Positions 21,543 through 34,722 of a DNA stretch of 64,000 nt are shown piece by piece (positions within the stretch are counted from its first letter, which is position 1; every line of letters starts with the position of its first letter). Location of the stretch: contig KV423915.1 in the NCBI GenBank assembly GCA_001632435.1, positions 278,966-342,965 on the forward strand. Direction: 5' to 3'. The DNA comes from Calocera cornea HHB12733 (taxonomy: Eukaryota > Basidiomycota > Dacrymycetes > Dacrymycetales > Dacrymycetaceae). The position numbers and the translations under genes were made by a program. The notes beneath the pieces are model-generated. The model did no database searches and was not told the DNA's origin. It saw only the letters and a program-made list of their open reading frames with translations.

Positions 21543-22730
21543 ATGCGTCTCTTTAAACTGCTTACCACCATCATGAACACTGCTCCTCTCCAATATTCTG
21601 CTTGCGCCCACGGTAAACTCATCGCCCGCAAGAACCCCGCGAGCAAGCTGATCGAATGGCGTGCGTCTTTTCTTTTTTTTCCCTCTCGCGCTGCTTTTAA
21701 CACGCATATATCTACCCTTTAGAGTGCCCACTGGATGCTCGCGACCCAAACAGGTGCGGTGCAAAGTATGGTGCGTGGTTTTTCTCCTCACAACGCTGCA
21801 TATATGCTAATCTTTTCGCAGATTTTGACCGACTTCGCCCTGTTCTCTTGCCCGTCGTCGGCCTTCGCAACCAAGCGAATCACGCTCAATCCGCAAACGC
21901 GTCCCTCTCCGTCGGCATGCCAAGTTCCGCGTTCACTGTCGTCTGTCCGATTACTCCGCCACCGAACGATCCTCTCGAACGCAAACGACACGCTACGTCC
22001 AATACCTGCGGGACTAAGAAGCAGAAGGGCGCCGAGTGGGAGGACGCAATGCTGGTTGATGAAACGGTGCACCCCTTGTTATTTTGCGACTTTGACGCAC
22101 GCTGAAGTCTTCCAGCCTATGCCTTTGCCGCGCCAACCCCAACTCTTGCCTTTGCCGTATACCCCCGCTACGCCCAACCCTACTCACCAAGCTCACCGTG
22201 CGTCATCCACGATCGCAACTTCCCACGTCGCGAGTCATCAAAACGCTTCTTACCCTGCTGTCGCGTCTTCTCTGGGTTTGCACGCTTATGCGGTTCAGCC
22301 AGCTACTGTGCAGTCGACTTACTTTTTAAACGCTTCTTTGCAAAACGCAGCCTCTTCTACTCAGCAACTTAGCGCTCTCGGCGCTCCAGCTAACACTGTC
22401 AACAATGCAACGCTGCCATCGTCGCAAGCGATGATCGGCACTGCCGTACCTCCCCCGAATGCTAACACTCTCGCATCTACCTCCAACGCGCACGAATACT
22501 CGAACCCGCACGATCTCCGTATGCAACTCGAAAGACAACGCGTCTTGAACAGCCAAACGGCTTTCCTTCTTCAACAGCGCATGGACGAGCTCATGCAACT
22601 TGGTGCTTCTTACCGCGAAATGCGTGTCTCGCAGCGCGAAATTACCGAAACACTGGACGCCTACAAGGCCGAATACAACAAACTGCGCGCTGAACATCAG
22701 GCACTCAAAGCCAGACTGCCCCATCCCTAA
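21543..22730 (+). CDS. Cysteine-cluster and coiled-coil hypothetical protein (341 aa)
   Basis: Model join(21543..21660, 21723..21770, 21822..22066, 22116..22730), all junctions in phase. The N-terminal 60 residues hold C-A-H-G-K...C-P-L-D...C-G-A-K, spread over the first three exons and possibly metal binding. Then comes a Ser/Thr/Pro/Ala-rich disordered stretch with a basic patch (LERKRHATSNTCGTKKQK), and finally a coiled coil (DLRMQLERQRVLNSQTAFLL and onward to KLRAEHQALKARL). Introns 1-3 start GTGCGT, GTGCGT and GTGCAC, and the first two contain CGCATATAT and GCATATATGC near the acceptor. AT content at third positions is higher than in neighbours. No family recognised. Confidence 0.65.
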
Positions 22731-23075
22731 ATTCCTCTTTATACTGCTTCTCCTTGTAATGCTGCTTAGATAGTTTTAATAAATTGCATTGTTGTATATC
22801 CTAATGTCCGCGACATCTAATACATTGCTGGTTTTGTTATGGAAACTACGCTCGGGAAACTATTTCGGCGGGAGCTATTTGTTCCCGGTCCGCTCCCCCG
22901 ATTTGTCCAGGTTTTCGCGGAGCGTCTGACTATTGCGGAATGCTGCTCGGGTGTGGCTCGCGTGGCTCTGCCTCCGCTGTGCTCAGCTCTTCGCGTCCCT
23001 CTCCGCCCCAAACTAGAATTCATCACCTCCTGCCCTCCTGCCCTCGTCCCTCTTCCCTCACAGAGCGAGCCGGGG
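22731..23075. other. Intergenic region
   Basis: 3' flank of the coiled-coil gene and 5' flank of the RGG-rich gene. An in-frame upstream ATG at 22839 would lengthen the next protein but would bury its mitochondrial-type leader. Confidence 0.4.
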
Positions 23076-24964
23076 ATGCACCTCCTCCGCCCGGCCTCCC
23101 GCCCGCTCGGCCCGCCCGCCCACCACCTCACCCGCTTCCGGCTCCTCTCCACCACCCCCGCCCGCCTCGCAGAGCCCTCCGACCCCGGTGCTCCCCCCGC
23201 CGGGCCCCTTCTGCCTGGGAACGGCCGGGGCGCGGGCAGGGGGATGGACATGACCGTCATGCTCGCTGGAGGGCTGGTTGACTGTGCGCATACATCTACT
23301 CTTTTCTCTCTTTTTTTCTGGTGGAGCAGCTTGGCTCACGCGGGGGTACAGTGACCCCAGCGATTGTTAGAGCGCCTCCCAAGGCCAAGCCGAAGCCGCC
23401 TCCTGACGAGCAACAGCAGCACCAGGGTCTGCCGAAACTCCGCTCCCTCGGACAGCGGCTCGGAGAGCGCCGGCAGCCGGAGTACGCGCCTCCCGGCCCT
23501 GGCTCTGCACCTCCGACGATCCCCATCCCTGGCCAGAGCGCAGCAGCAGCAGCCGGCGAGCCAGGGCAGTTCGACGACTCCCCGCTCGACTACACCGATG
23601 CTGCCCCGGTGCGGCTGAAAGTCGCCCAGTCGCATGCTGCGCTGACGTCGGGGGAGAGAGGCGTGGGCGACTTTGCTGCGCAGGGCGGGCGGGAGCAGGG
23701 TGCCGAAAGGCAGGGGCAGAGGCGGGGGCAGGGCACTGGCGACCGGCCTCCTAGGCAGTATCAGCAGCATCAGCGGCAAGGCTTCCCCCCGAACCAGCAG
23801 CTGCATGGGCGCCTGCGCGAGCAGAACCAGCCGCGCGAGGGGGGAAGGAAGCTGTTTGGCCCTGAGGCGAGGCACGTCGGTGCTGCTGATGCTGGGCAAG
23901 GCGGTGGGGAAGGAGGAGCATGGGGCGAGGGACAGGGGCGGGGGCAGGGGGAGAGGAGGCTCTTCGGCGATCGCGGGAGCGGGGAGGGGAGGGTACTGGC
24001 CGGCGGGTACAGAGGCAGGGGCTCCAGCCCGCGTGGACGAGGGCAGGGCCAGGGCCAGGGGTTTACCCAATATGCTGGGCGGGGTGCCGGGCAAGCGCGG
24101 GGCGGTGGTGGGCGCGGGCGTGGGATGCGCGGTGGGCGCGGTGGGCGAGGCCGGGGTGGTGCGCGCTCGCGCGGGCGAGGGGGCGGCGACCGCGAGCTCG
24201 ACCCGGCGGAAGCGGAGGAGGAGGAGGGGGAGGACGACGGCGAGGTGTCGGAGGAGCAAGTGCTCAAAGTGGACCAGACATTCTCCCGCTGGTCCTCCTT
24301 GTACAACATGCACCCCGTCCCGTCCGTCCCGGCCATCCTGCGCCGAGCGGGAACGGCGGGGCTGCCTGCGCCTGCTAAGGGCGAGGGCGAGGGCGAGGGC
24401 GAGGGCGAGGGCGAGGAGGAGGCGCTGGACGTGCGCGCGCTCGCCCCCCGGCTGGGGAACGACCTGCTCGTCCCTGTGCTCACGAGGCGGAGGCGGGCGT
24501 TCGTCCAGCCCGGGCTGGAGGCCCCCGCCCTGGAGGAGGATCCCAGTTCGCAGGCGCTGGTCACACAACAGCAACAGCAGCAGCAAGCGCAAGTGCAAGT
24601 CCCGCGAATCACCCTCAGCCACCCGCTCGACGGGGACAACATCCTCGAGTCCCACCTGGGCGACTACACGCGATACACGGCCCTCTCGCGCTCCACATCA
24701 CCCCTCTCGACGCCCGGCCCGTCCCTCTCAGCTTCGCTGCCGGCCCGCCCGCTCACCCCGGCCCAAGCAGGCGCGCTCGCCCTCGTGCAGAACCCCACTC
24801 TGGATCTGGCGGACACACGCCAGGCGCAGCGCGAGCTCGGCCAGGTCGTCCAGGGGAAAGTGCGCATGCGGCTCGTGAGGCTCGAGGCGCCCAGGGGGTC
24901 GTACAAGCGCGCGGGGGTCAGGCAGGCGCAGAATGGTTCGGCCGTCCACGCCAACGTTTCGTAG
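23076..24964 (+). CDS. RGG-rich protein with mitochondrial-type leader (606 aa)
   Basis: Model join(23076..23283, 23352..24964). The start ATG is chosen because it opens a basic, hydroxylated presequence (MHLLRPASRPLGPPAHHLTR then FRLLSTTPARLAEPS) typical of mitochondrial import. The 68-nt intron begins GTGCGCATACATC and ends GGTACAG. The centre is an RG/RGG-rich block (GRGAGQARGGGGRGRGMRGG and onward) followed by an acidic run EAEEEEGEDDGE. The C-terminal third is ordered (VDQTFSRWSSLYNMHPVPSV, LDGDNILESHLGDYTRYTAL). A GEGEGEGE tract comes from a hexamer repeat. RGG boxes bind RNA in known proteins, so a role in mitochondrial RNA is plausible but not shown. No family recognised. Confidence 0.6.
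24379..24416 (+). repeat. GGCGAG hexanucleotide microsatellite
   Basis: About six tandem copies of GGCGAG in frame, encoding alternating Gly-Glu in the RGG-rich protein. Frame-preserving length changes would vary the GE tract. Confidence 0.85.
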
Positions 24965-25345
24965 TTGTGTTGGTGGACAAACTGAGTAGACGGACGAGGG
25001 AATCAAAGCACTCTTCTGAACTATAGTACGCACGGAGGTGTGGTGCTTGGGGTATCGCACGCTGTCTGACCGGCTAGAGCCGGTGTACAGAGCAGTTGTA
25101 CGGCTGCCACTCTTCAGTCCTGCAGCCGTCACTCCAGATACCTGCCTGCCTCCCCGAGGCAGCCGATAGGATCGATCTCCGCATCTCGGCCACCAAAAAT
25201 GAAGATCGACGTCGTTAGATTTCATTGCTTTTGACTACTACACATGATAACCCGAGGATTCAGCCACAGCGGCGTTCTAGTTGGCATTCAGTTTTGCATT
25301 GCATTACAGGCCAGGTCGGTTCCTGGTTCGGTCTCGGTCCGTTGT
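24965..25345. other. Convergent intergenic region
   Basis: 3' flanks of the RGG-rich gene and of enolase; nothing else recognised. Confidence 0.5.
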
Positions 25346-26960
<1,615 letters not shown>

Positions 26961-27778
26961 GTTTTACGGTAAGGTGTTGGGGGAAGGTGAGAGTAAGAGT
27001 AAAAGATGTGCAGCTGTATCGGTTGCGAGGATGGGGCGCGGTATGTGGCTTGTGCGGTTGGGCTCGGGACCGTCGGACTATCACCTGCGCGCGGCAGCAC
27101 CCCCGAGTGACGTGACTTTCCTTGGACATCCTCCCTTCCACGCCGCTACCGCCCCTCCCGCCGGGCTTGCGCCGAGCCCCTGATGCGCTACTGCTGCTGG
27201 GAGCTGCAACAGCCCCTGCAACAGACAGCCAGACGGCACCGAAAATTTTTACACCGTCCCATGTATGCCATCTCCACCCAGAACAGGCAACTCCACCGAG
27301 GTTATTGCGGCCTGCGGATCGTAACCCTCTTCCGCCCGCACGCTGTTCGCCGACGACCCCGGCTCCGAACGCGCGAACTAGTACGGCATGTCTGACTCGC
27401 CCAACGCCCAGCATCCAGCAACCGACGCGGTCCAGTCACGCTTAATACATTCCAAACACGCAATTTTGCCTGCTTCACTCGTGCGCCGTCGTCCAGGCAC
27501 GTGTGATGTTCCTCGGCCCTCGGCCCGCAGCGTCCAACAACGTTCGCCCACGCGTTATCAAACATCTAATAAGATTGAGCAAGAACATATTTTACAGATC
27601 GATGAGCCTCATCCGCATCCTAGTCCAAGGTTGAAAGGTAACAACAGGTATATACATCAGGCTCGCTCCTCGTTGAGCAACAGACGCTGAAGAATGCCGG
27701 GAATACAGCAGAAATGCGTCGAGGGTCAGGATATCCGTCCCCGGCCACACCGGCCTGGTGTTTGACAACGGGCGACAA
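26961..27778. promoter_or_regulatory. Enolase upstream region
   Basis: 5' region of the strongly expressed enolase gene (minus strand) and 3' flank of the fucosyltransferase-like gene. No TATA box is obvious within 100 bp of the ATG. No gene seen. Confidence 0.35.
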
Positions 27779-29832
27779 TCAGTCGTCGAACTGCGGGCCC
27801 ATGCCGGCCGGGTGCGGCTGGAACAGCCCAAACCCGTTGTTCCAGTCCTCGACTCTCCGACGAGCCATGATGGACACTGTCACACCTATCAGCACGCGCT
27901 CTGCAGCAACAGCCAGATCGGGAACTCACGAGTGCTCGTGGATGTGCCCAGGAAGCCCGTGGACAGGCTCAGCATGACGCTGTCCAGCAGGGTGGGGTAC
28001 CACATCCCGTACTTGTCCACCGTCTGCTCGCGCTCATGGTCGATGAGCGTCCACCCGGCGCGCACGGCCTCATACAAGAACCCCTTGTCCGTCTCGTCCG
28101 TCGTCATCAGATACCGCTCGGGCGCGTAGCCGAGCCGCTCGGTAAGGTTGCCCTTGATCAGCTCGATCCGCTCCACATGGTCCGCCACCGTGGGCAGGCA
28201 CTCGGGCCTGTCGTGCGGGCAGAGCTTGGCAAAGTCCCCACGGCGGATGTGGATACCGATGAACTACGATGACTCGGTCAGAATTCCTCTGCGCCCGCAC
28301 AAGGTTACTCACAGGAGGGATGGACGCCCCTGGCCGGTCGGTAACCTTGAAAGCCCTCCTCAGGTACCCCTTTGCGATCTCCTCCAGATCCGGGTTCCAC
28401 CTTGCATATCGCCCCACGCTGCCCCAAGCGCCACCCCACCTGCCCGCCGAAGTTCTGCCCGTGTACTCCTGATGCACTTCCAGGCCCGTCTCCGAGATAA
28501 AGTATAAAAAGTCGAAGCAGGCTATATGCTCGTCTGGCTTGGGATCGGCCATGGGGATGTGTTTCTGCTTTACAAACTCCTTGAGCTCGTTCGACGGCTG
28601 CAGGTAGTACTGCGAGAGCGGGTTCGGCTGCGGCTGCGCGATGTTGCTGATGTTCTCGAAGCTGATCGGCTCCCAGGGCATCGCCCTGCGGAAAGAGGGC
28701 GGGATCGGGGTATAGTGCACATCTGCGTCCTTGTCAACTCGGCTCCTTTCTGGAATCGACATCACCACTCACTGAGCATGTACACCCCCGGCTCCTCCGC
28801 CGCCCGCGCGTGAATACAACCATCATCGCACGTAGTTAACCAGGTCGACCAGCAGCCAATCACGTCCGTCTCCGGGGGCTCCTCGAGCAGCCCCTCCTCG
28901 ACGCCGAAGATCCTGATTGTGTGCGGCTGCATGCTCTTGAGCTCGTGCATCTCCACGATAGGCGTGCCGATCTCGTGCGCGAGCCGCGGGAGGTCGAAGA
29001 TCTGGCTGAAGGTGATGAACCCCGCGGAGAGGCCGTGGCCACCGACGAGATGTGCCTACAACCACTGGTTAATGACGATTCGGGTGTAGCTCGCAGTACT
29101 GCTTACATTATCGGGAGGGAACGGAGGGAGGATGGGGATTCGACCCGTCATTTTTGCAAGGTGTATTACTTTGCACGCGATGAGTATTCTTACTCTCATC
29201 ATTCGTAGATATGGCGCTTACAATTAAACGCCATCATTACATCATTCGTCCATCCTGCGTGATACCATGCGGTGATATACTTCTTATCGGTCCTCAAATT
29301 AGCTATGGAAAGTTAGAAAGTAGATTCCTGAGAACGGATAAGACGCACTCCTGAAACTGCTCTTCTGCCCCTGCATCCTCAGCGCGCCCTCGCTCGCTGT
29401 CTTCGGCCGCTTCCTCTGCCACCCGTAGAACTTGAGGTTCGTGGGCGCCGCTGGTATGTACTTCTGCACATGCCGCTGGTCTACGGAGAGGATGACCGCG
29501 AGCGCGCAAAACAGAGCTATGCACGCGACGAGCTGGAGGAGCCTGCGTCTCGGACGGAACGAGCGCCTGCCGGAGGAGGGGAAGTCGAGGGGCGACGCGG
29601 GGCGCTGGGGCATCGGCGACGTCGTCCTGCGGAGCGGCATGGATGACGTCGGCCGGGTAATGGTGATCGGGGCGATGTTTGGCGATGGGCTGCGGCGGAG
29701 GGGCTCGAGCTCGCCGCCCGAGTACTTGCGCGGGCCCGGCGAGCTGGCGCCGTACGGGTGCAGGTGCAGGTTCGACATGGACGTGCTCGCCGCGTCGACC
29801 GTGTAGAGCCCGCCGGCTGTGGCAGACGACAT
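27779..29832 (-). CDS. GDP-fucose protein O-fucosyltransferase-like membrane protein
   Basis: Seven exons, complement of 27779-27876, 27930-28263, 28313-28722, 28773-29055, 29107-29168, 29222-29302, 29349-29832; 583 aa, all phases consistent. Cytosolic Ser/Pro-rich N-terminus (about 105 residues), a single membrane segment (LLQLVACIALFCALAVILSV) making a type II protein, then the O-FucT fold: GRIPILPPFPPDNAHLVGGH, the nucleotide-sugar motif FIGIHIRRGDF, TTDETDKGF and a terminal MARRRVEDWNNG. Known role of the family: transfer of fucose or a related sugar from GDP-sugar in the Golgi. Specificity of the fungal branch is not established. Acceptor and donor sites join conserved residues, for example MMAFN|LIHLAKMTGR. 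Confidence 0.85.
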
Positions 29833-30408
29833 GGACTGCTTGTGCGGCTCGGCTTGGCGCCTGGGCGGATTTGGGCGAGGGAGGCGGCTGGGCGCTCGCG
29901 TGGGTTAATCACGCGCTGGCCGGAAGGGGACAAGGTTCGATGCTTTGCAGCCGGAGGCGAGCTAGCACGGACGCAGTCAACAGACACCCCCGGACGGCGA
30001 GGAGGGCTCAAGGAGGTCGTGGACGTCGAGCAGAGGGCTGAGCGCCGACGTGGTTGGAGATAGCCATTAATGGTCTGCGGCTCGACTCGGCTGCGGATAG
30101 ACACATGTACAGGTGCAGAGATCCCTGGGCGCGGCACACGGAGGCGCAAGGCGGCTCAGTCAGTCAGGGGCTGGCCCGTCCCGAGTCAATATTCTTCTCC
30201 GTCACCCGCACCCATTGGAGACATCGTCGCACAGTTCCCGCCCCACATCGAACGTCTTACCCGTTCTGCACGGGCGCCTGGTGAATCGTTACCCGCTCAC
30301 TGCTGTGCGCTCGTCACTGTGAAATTATGTACCGACTGCCGATATGCTACTAGGCTCCGCTCTATGGGTACTTTTACATGTATGTACGTGTCTCATCCAT
30401 TGTCGCAC
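29833..30408. other. Intergenic region
   Basis: Upstream of the fucosyltransferase-like gene and downstream of the aminotransferase (both minus strand). Only short frames; nothing supported. Confidence 0.5.
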
Positions 30409-32292
30409 TCAGTGCGCACTGGGCCCGCTCGCAACCCAGACATCCCACAGCCCCTGCCTCGCCTTACAGTCCCCGATACACCTAGCAAACTGCAAGACAT
30501 TCCAGACATCCTCGAAGTTCGTCGCCAGCCCGAGGCTGACGCGTACCACGCCTAGCTCGCGCCCGACCCAGTGCTCAAAGTCCTTGTATGTCACCCCGGG
30601 CTTGAGTAGCGACATGTTGTGCTCAATGCCGAGGATCGCCGCTGCCCCGCCGGGGTTGCATACGCAGCCGGTGCGGAGTGAGATCCGCCGTTGCGCAGCC
30701 GCATGCTCGATGAATGAGTTCGGCAACATCTTACCATCGGGCTAAAAACTGTCAGACAAGATCTCCAGGTTGACGAAAAGAATCTCACATCGAAAAACAT
30801 CATGGAAACAGTAAACCCAACCTCCTTCCCTACGACCTGCCAGCGGTCCTTGGACTCCGGCACCTTGCTCGGCAACCGTGAAAGGATCTTGAGCACAGGT
30901 CTTCCAGTCGTATCATGTGTCAGCTTCTGGAGTTCTGTAGACAGGAAGGCGAACAGCGGGCTGAGCCGTTGTGGTATTAATGGCAGCTTGGGGGCGAGCC
31001 ACCGCAGCCCGTTCGTTATGGCAGGCAGGCCGAGGTAGTTGATCGTCCCGTCCTGCACAGCACCGCATGAGCACCGCCCGGTCTATTTCGGACAGTCCAG
31101 CACAACGCACCTCGAATTGTTCGTACATATCCAGCGCCATCGTCACGAGCGTGCCCGGGACCTGGACAACGTCGACGGTGCCGCCCGCGAACCACGGCCG
31201 GCGGAGGTGGCGCAGAAAGCTCTCCTTGACAATGAGCGCGCCGATGCCCGTCGGGTAGCCGAACATCTTGTAGAAGCTGACGGCGAGCGCGTCCACCCCC
31301 GGGTTCTCCCGGAGCGAGATCGGCGTCGTGGGTGCCAGCGCGGCGGCATCGACGACTGTGTGCCAGCCGAGGGAAGACGCATGCTCGGCGACCGAAAGGG
31401 GCGTTTTGGTATTGGAGATGTTGGACATGCCTGTAATGACGTAGAGGGAAGAAGCTCCCTTTTGTGGTGCGTGACTTGTCAGCATCGCCTGTGCAACGCG
31501 ATGATCGTATCAGCGATAGCATCTCCCAGGGCGCTAATTTAGGCTCGCACCTTAGCGTCCTCAATATTGATGCCGCCATGAGGCTGGCATGGGAGGTACA
31601 CGACCTCCGCGCCGGCGTGCGATGCGAACTGGCGAATTCCGTTCACCGAATTATGACTGTCGGAAGGGAGGAGGTACGTGCTTCCCTGCTGGAAGGGGTA
31701 CGATTCGCCGATAAGCTTGAGCGCACCCGTCGCGTTTGCCGAGAAGACGACGGTGTAGCCCGGAGGTGCGTCGAAGAACTTGAGTACCTCGCGGCGTGCT
31801 TCCGCCGCGTGACGAGCTGATACGGCCGAGCTGAGACCCTTGATGAGAAGGCGGGCTGGAAAGAGAAGCAGACCGGACCCACCTGTTACTGACCGAGTGG
31901 GTGTTGCCCATTACGCTCTGCGCAAGAAACTCGGTGTGTGCGCGCACGAGGCTCTCCGGGTACAGATTGCCCCCCATGTAGTCCATGTAGGTCTCCTTGC
32001 AATTTCCAAGTCGGGAAAAGTCTTGCTTGCGCAGGTTGTCCAGGGCAGCAGTTTCGCGGTATTCAGGGTAAGTGTTCAGGAACTGCGTATATGCGGGTTG
32101 GATGGCAGCGGAGGAGGGGTCCTTGCGAGATAACGTGGGGAAGGTGTCGTGAGGAGCATTCTCGCGAACCTTTTCCTCTCCATCGCTTATAATGGAGTGG
32201 ATAGAACCAGACGAAGGGATACATGAGAGGCGATCACGGACAGAGCGCTTGACCAGCTGGGGTGAGTTGGGGGAGGACTGCGCGTTGCCCAT
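30409..32292 (-). CDS. Class-V aminotransferase, MoCo-sulfurase N-terminal type
   Basis: Five exons, complement of 30409-30741, 30789-31052, 31111-31488, 31551-31816, 31890-32292; 547 aa. PLP-dependent cysteine desulfurase-like fold: YMDYMGGNLYP, NTHSV, VFSANATGALKLIGE, SDSHNSVNGIRQFA, the PLP lysine in SFYKMFGYPTGIG, and a cysteine-bearing RISLRTGCVCNPGG near the C-terminus, as in molybdenum-cofactor sulfurases. It lacks the C-terminal MOSC domain, so it is either a stand-alone sulfurtransferase or a paralogue with another substrate. The N-terminus MGNAQSS fits an N-myristoylation signal (Gly2, Ser6); longer in-frame starts upstream look non-coding. Cytosolic or membrane-tethered. Confidence 0.85.
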
Positions 32293-33099
32293 GGTGATCG
32301 AACAAGAAAGGGAGGGAACCACAGGGGCTTCCCGAGGTTGTCCGTTCACGGGTTTATCTATGCAAGGGTGGGACCTCCGAGATGAAAATGAGTCTGTCGC
32401 GGGACCCCCGGGCCATGAGGCAGCATCGGCACCAGTGATGCCGGTGAGTCTTCCCATGATATGTCACTGCACGGAATAGGGGAGGGGCGCAAGAAAGCCG
32501 GGATTCCGAGGCTTCGGACGGAGCACCATGGGAATCTTGGGGTGGACGGAGGTTCAGACCCGTCATGTGCCGGCACGGCCCGTCCGAATGACCACTCCGG
32601 TAGACTGATAGACATAGCCACCAACGGGACGAAAAGCCAGATAAGAAACCCGACCGGACAGACGACGAGCTAGTTGGCGGGGTAACGACGTCGAAGAGCG
32701 GTCAGTAACAGCCGTAAGGGTACCCCGCAATCATAACCGAGCGTTTGAATGGGCGGTTAGAACAGAAATCGGACCAAGAGGAGTGCGAGCAGTGAATAGG
32801 CCAGCCATCCACGTGTCTCAGTCGCCGGAAGTTTTTCATCCGGTTAAGGAGGTGCCAAAGAATAGGTTTACATAGTCAAGGGAGGCGGTTGGAGTAATCA
32901 AACGTCGTCAGATCGTTAGGGATGTATTCCCAGCACAGCAACGAGCGAGAGAAAGGATGTAGAGTTGTCCGGCGAGCCCGGGCGATTCATGTGTGGCTAC
33001 GCCGCCTTGTTCGATGGCGCAATCGTTCTGGGTTAGGTCCCGCACCGCGTCCCTTGCGTGGCGGTTGCTTCAGTGGCCGGACTAGCACACCACGACGCG
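32293..33099. promoter_or_regulatory. Divergent promoter region of aminotransferase and prefoldin genes
   Basis: An 807-bp interval between two divergent starts, without a gene. No clear TATA box. Confidence 0.4.
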
Positions 33100-33711
33100 A
33101 TGTCGGCCGCTCTCGATGCTCAACTGCAGAAAGCGACTAACGAGTACCGCAAGATAGAAACTGGTCAGTGGGCCAGGAACAACGAGCGAAGGATATCGTC
33201 TTATCGGTCCCTGACCCTACAGATTTGGCGAATGCTGTCGAAGCAAGGCAACGCCTGGACATCCAGCTCACCGAGAATGAGCAGGTGCAGAAGGCACGCA
33301 CGTTTAGAGGCATGCATATCAGAATATTACTAATACACGTCTAGGAGTTCAAGTCGCTGACTAGCGACAATGATGTGTACAAGCTGATTGGGCCTGTGCT
33401 CGTGAAACAAGATCAGAGCGAGGCGAAGTCGAATGTGGAGAAGCGGCTGGAGTACATTCGCAATGAGATGTGCGTCACGCGTGGCAGCCACAGCATTCAT
33501 TACAAGCAGCTCATTCGGTCGACGGACAATAGATCACGAGTCGAGATTCAGTTGAAAGAGCTGAATGGGAGGCAAGAGAAAAAGCGGCTACAGGTGGGCA
33601 TCTCCCGGCTTGCTACCCTCTTCTGACTCATCACCGACGCTTGCACAGCTTGTTCATCTGCAAGGCCAGATGGAAAGTCAGCAGCCTTCAGCCGGTGCCA
33701 TAACCGCATAG
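33100..33711 (+). CDS. YKE2: Prefoldin subunit 6
   Basis: Model join(33100..33163, 33223..33293, 33345..33469, 33533..33593, 33649..33711), 127 aa, the usual length for a beta-type prefoldin. Two coiled-coil arms flank a beta-hairpin: DLANAVEARQRLDIQLTENE, EQVQKEFKSLTSDNDVYKLI, GPVLVKQDQSEAKSNVEKRL, then VEIQLKELNGRQEKKRLQLV. Known role: one of six subunits of the cytosolic prefoldin chaperone that delivers actin and tubulin to CCT. Intron 2 must be a GC-AG intron (AAG|GCACGC, TACTAAT branch, TCTAG) to keep the conserved VQKEF; a GT donor nine bases earlier would delete VQK. Confidence 0.93.
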
Positions 33712-33797
33712 TTGGGGACCCTATTGGGAGCAGCCGGAGATGAGTAGGGTTGCCGTCGGGAATGACAGCGCTTTCTGAGATGGTGTGCATTACGAGT

Positions 33798-34425
33798 CTA
33801 TGATGGAGGAGCGGCTGCGGGTGTCTCTGTGGGCTGCTCTGGCGGCCTCGCCTGCTGCTCAACAGCAGCCTCGCTCCGCGGCCGCCACTCCATGCCCTGT
33901 GCCTCCAGCTTCGCCCGAAACCTTGCCCGTCTGTCCGCCTCCCGCTCTTGCTTCGCCCTCCTCATCGACGCGCTGAGGTCCCTGTTCGTGACCTCCCCCA
34001 GCTTCCACCCCGCGTACGACATGGCCGGCCGTGACACGCTCTCGGCAACGACGGCGCGGTCGGCCTTGTGCTCGATCCGGTCCAGTTCGAACGTTTTTCG
34101 CTTGCTGTATCGGCGCGAGGAGGCGATGCGGACCACGTCGTGTGTGTTGCATACTGTAGCCCTAATGAGCACCGTTTAGAAAGGCATATAGGATCGAACG
34201 TACCCTCTTTCTCATCGTGCACGAGGTACTTTGTGTGCTGTATCACCTCCTGTGGCATCGTCAGCCATCGTGAACACCACTTCCGTCGTGATTGCGCACC
34301 TTTTTGGTGAGCCGGTCGATAGCTCGTCGCGGCACCGTGACCGTCACAGTCTTCTGCATGACCTTCGCCTTGGAGACGACTCCCCGCAGCAGGAGCGGGA
34401 ACTGCGCAACAAACGAAGGATGCAT
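33798..34425 (-). CDS. mrps17: Mitochondrial ribosomal protein S17 (uS17m)
   Basis: Model complement(join(33798..34153, 34204..34249, 34300..34425)), 175 aa. The S17 OB-fold is visible: LLRGVVSKAKVMQKTVTVTV, RLTKKEVIQHTKYLVHDEK, VCNTHDVVRIASSRRYSKRK. A fungal-mitochondrial extension follows (about 100 residues, Arg/Glu-rich, ending in Pro/Ala-rich sequence). Known role: 16S-like rRNA binding in the mitochondrial small subunit. The exon 2-3 junction was set at GCTACAG|TATGC because the earlier TTAG acceptor breaks the frame before the conserved HDVVRI. The start at 34425 is tentative; 34449 is in frame upstream. Confidence 0.85.
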
Positions 34426-34722
34426 GCCTGCGGCTCTGTCCACCCGCACTCGTCTAGTTGTCGAAAGTCGTGTAGAAGGCGAGCGAGCAGGGGTCAGGCG
34501 CGCGAAATGTGCGCCATGCTAGGGGTTGAGGTCTGCGCGGGTCGAAAACTCCGACAGGCGGCACGCATTGCTTCCGCTTCCGTGTGCCTGTCCCGCTCGT
34601 CGTCAGCTTCAGCCGGCGCAGCCGTCCCTCACTGCCTTACTGCTGCTTGTTCTCACCCACACTCCCTCTTACCCATATTCAAAGTCAACCTTCTGCATCT
34701 GATATTGTCAAGGCTAGACAGG

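Noticed and set aside
23336..24655. A 439-codon minus-strand open frame opposite the RGG-rich gene
   Set aside because: Shadow of GC-rich codons on the plus strand; low-complexity Leu/Pro/Arg composition and no family features.
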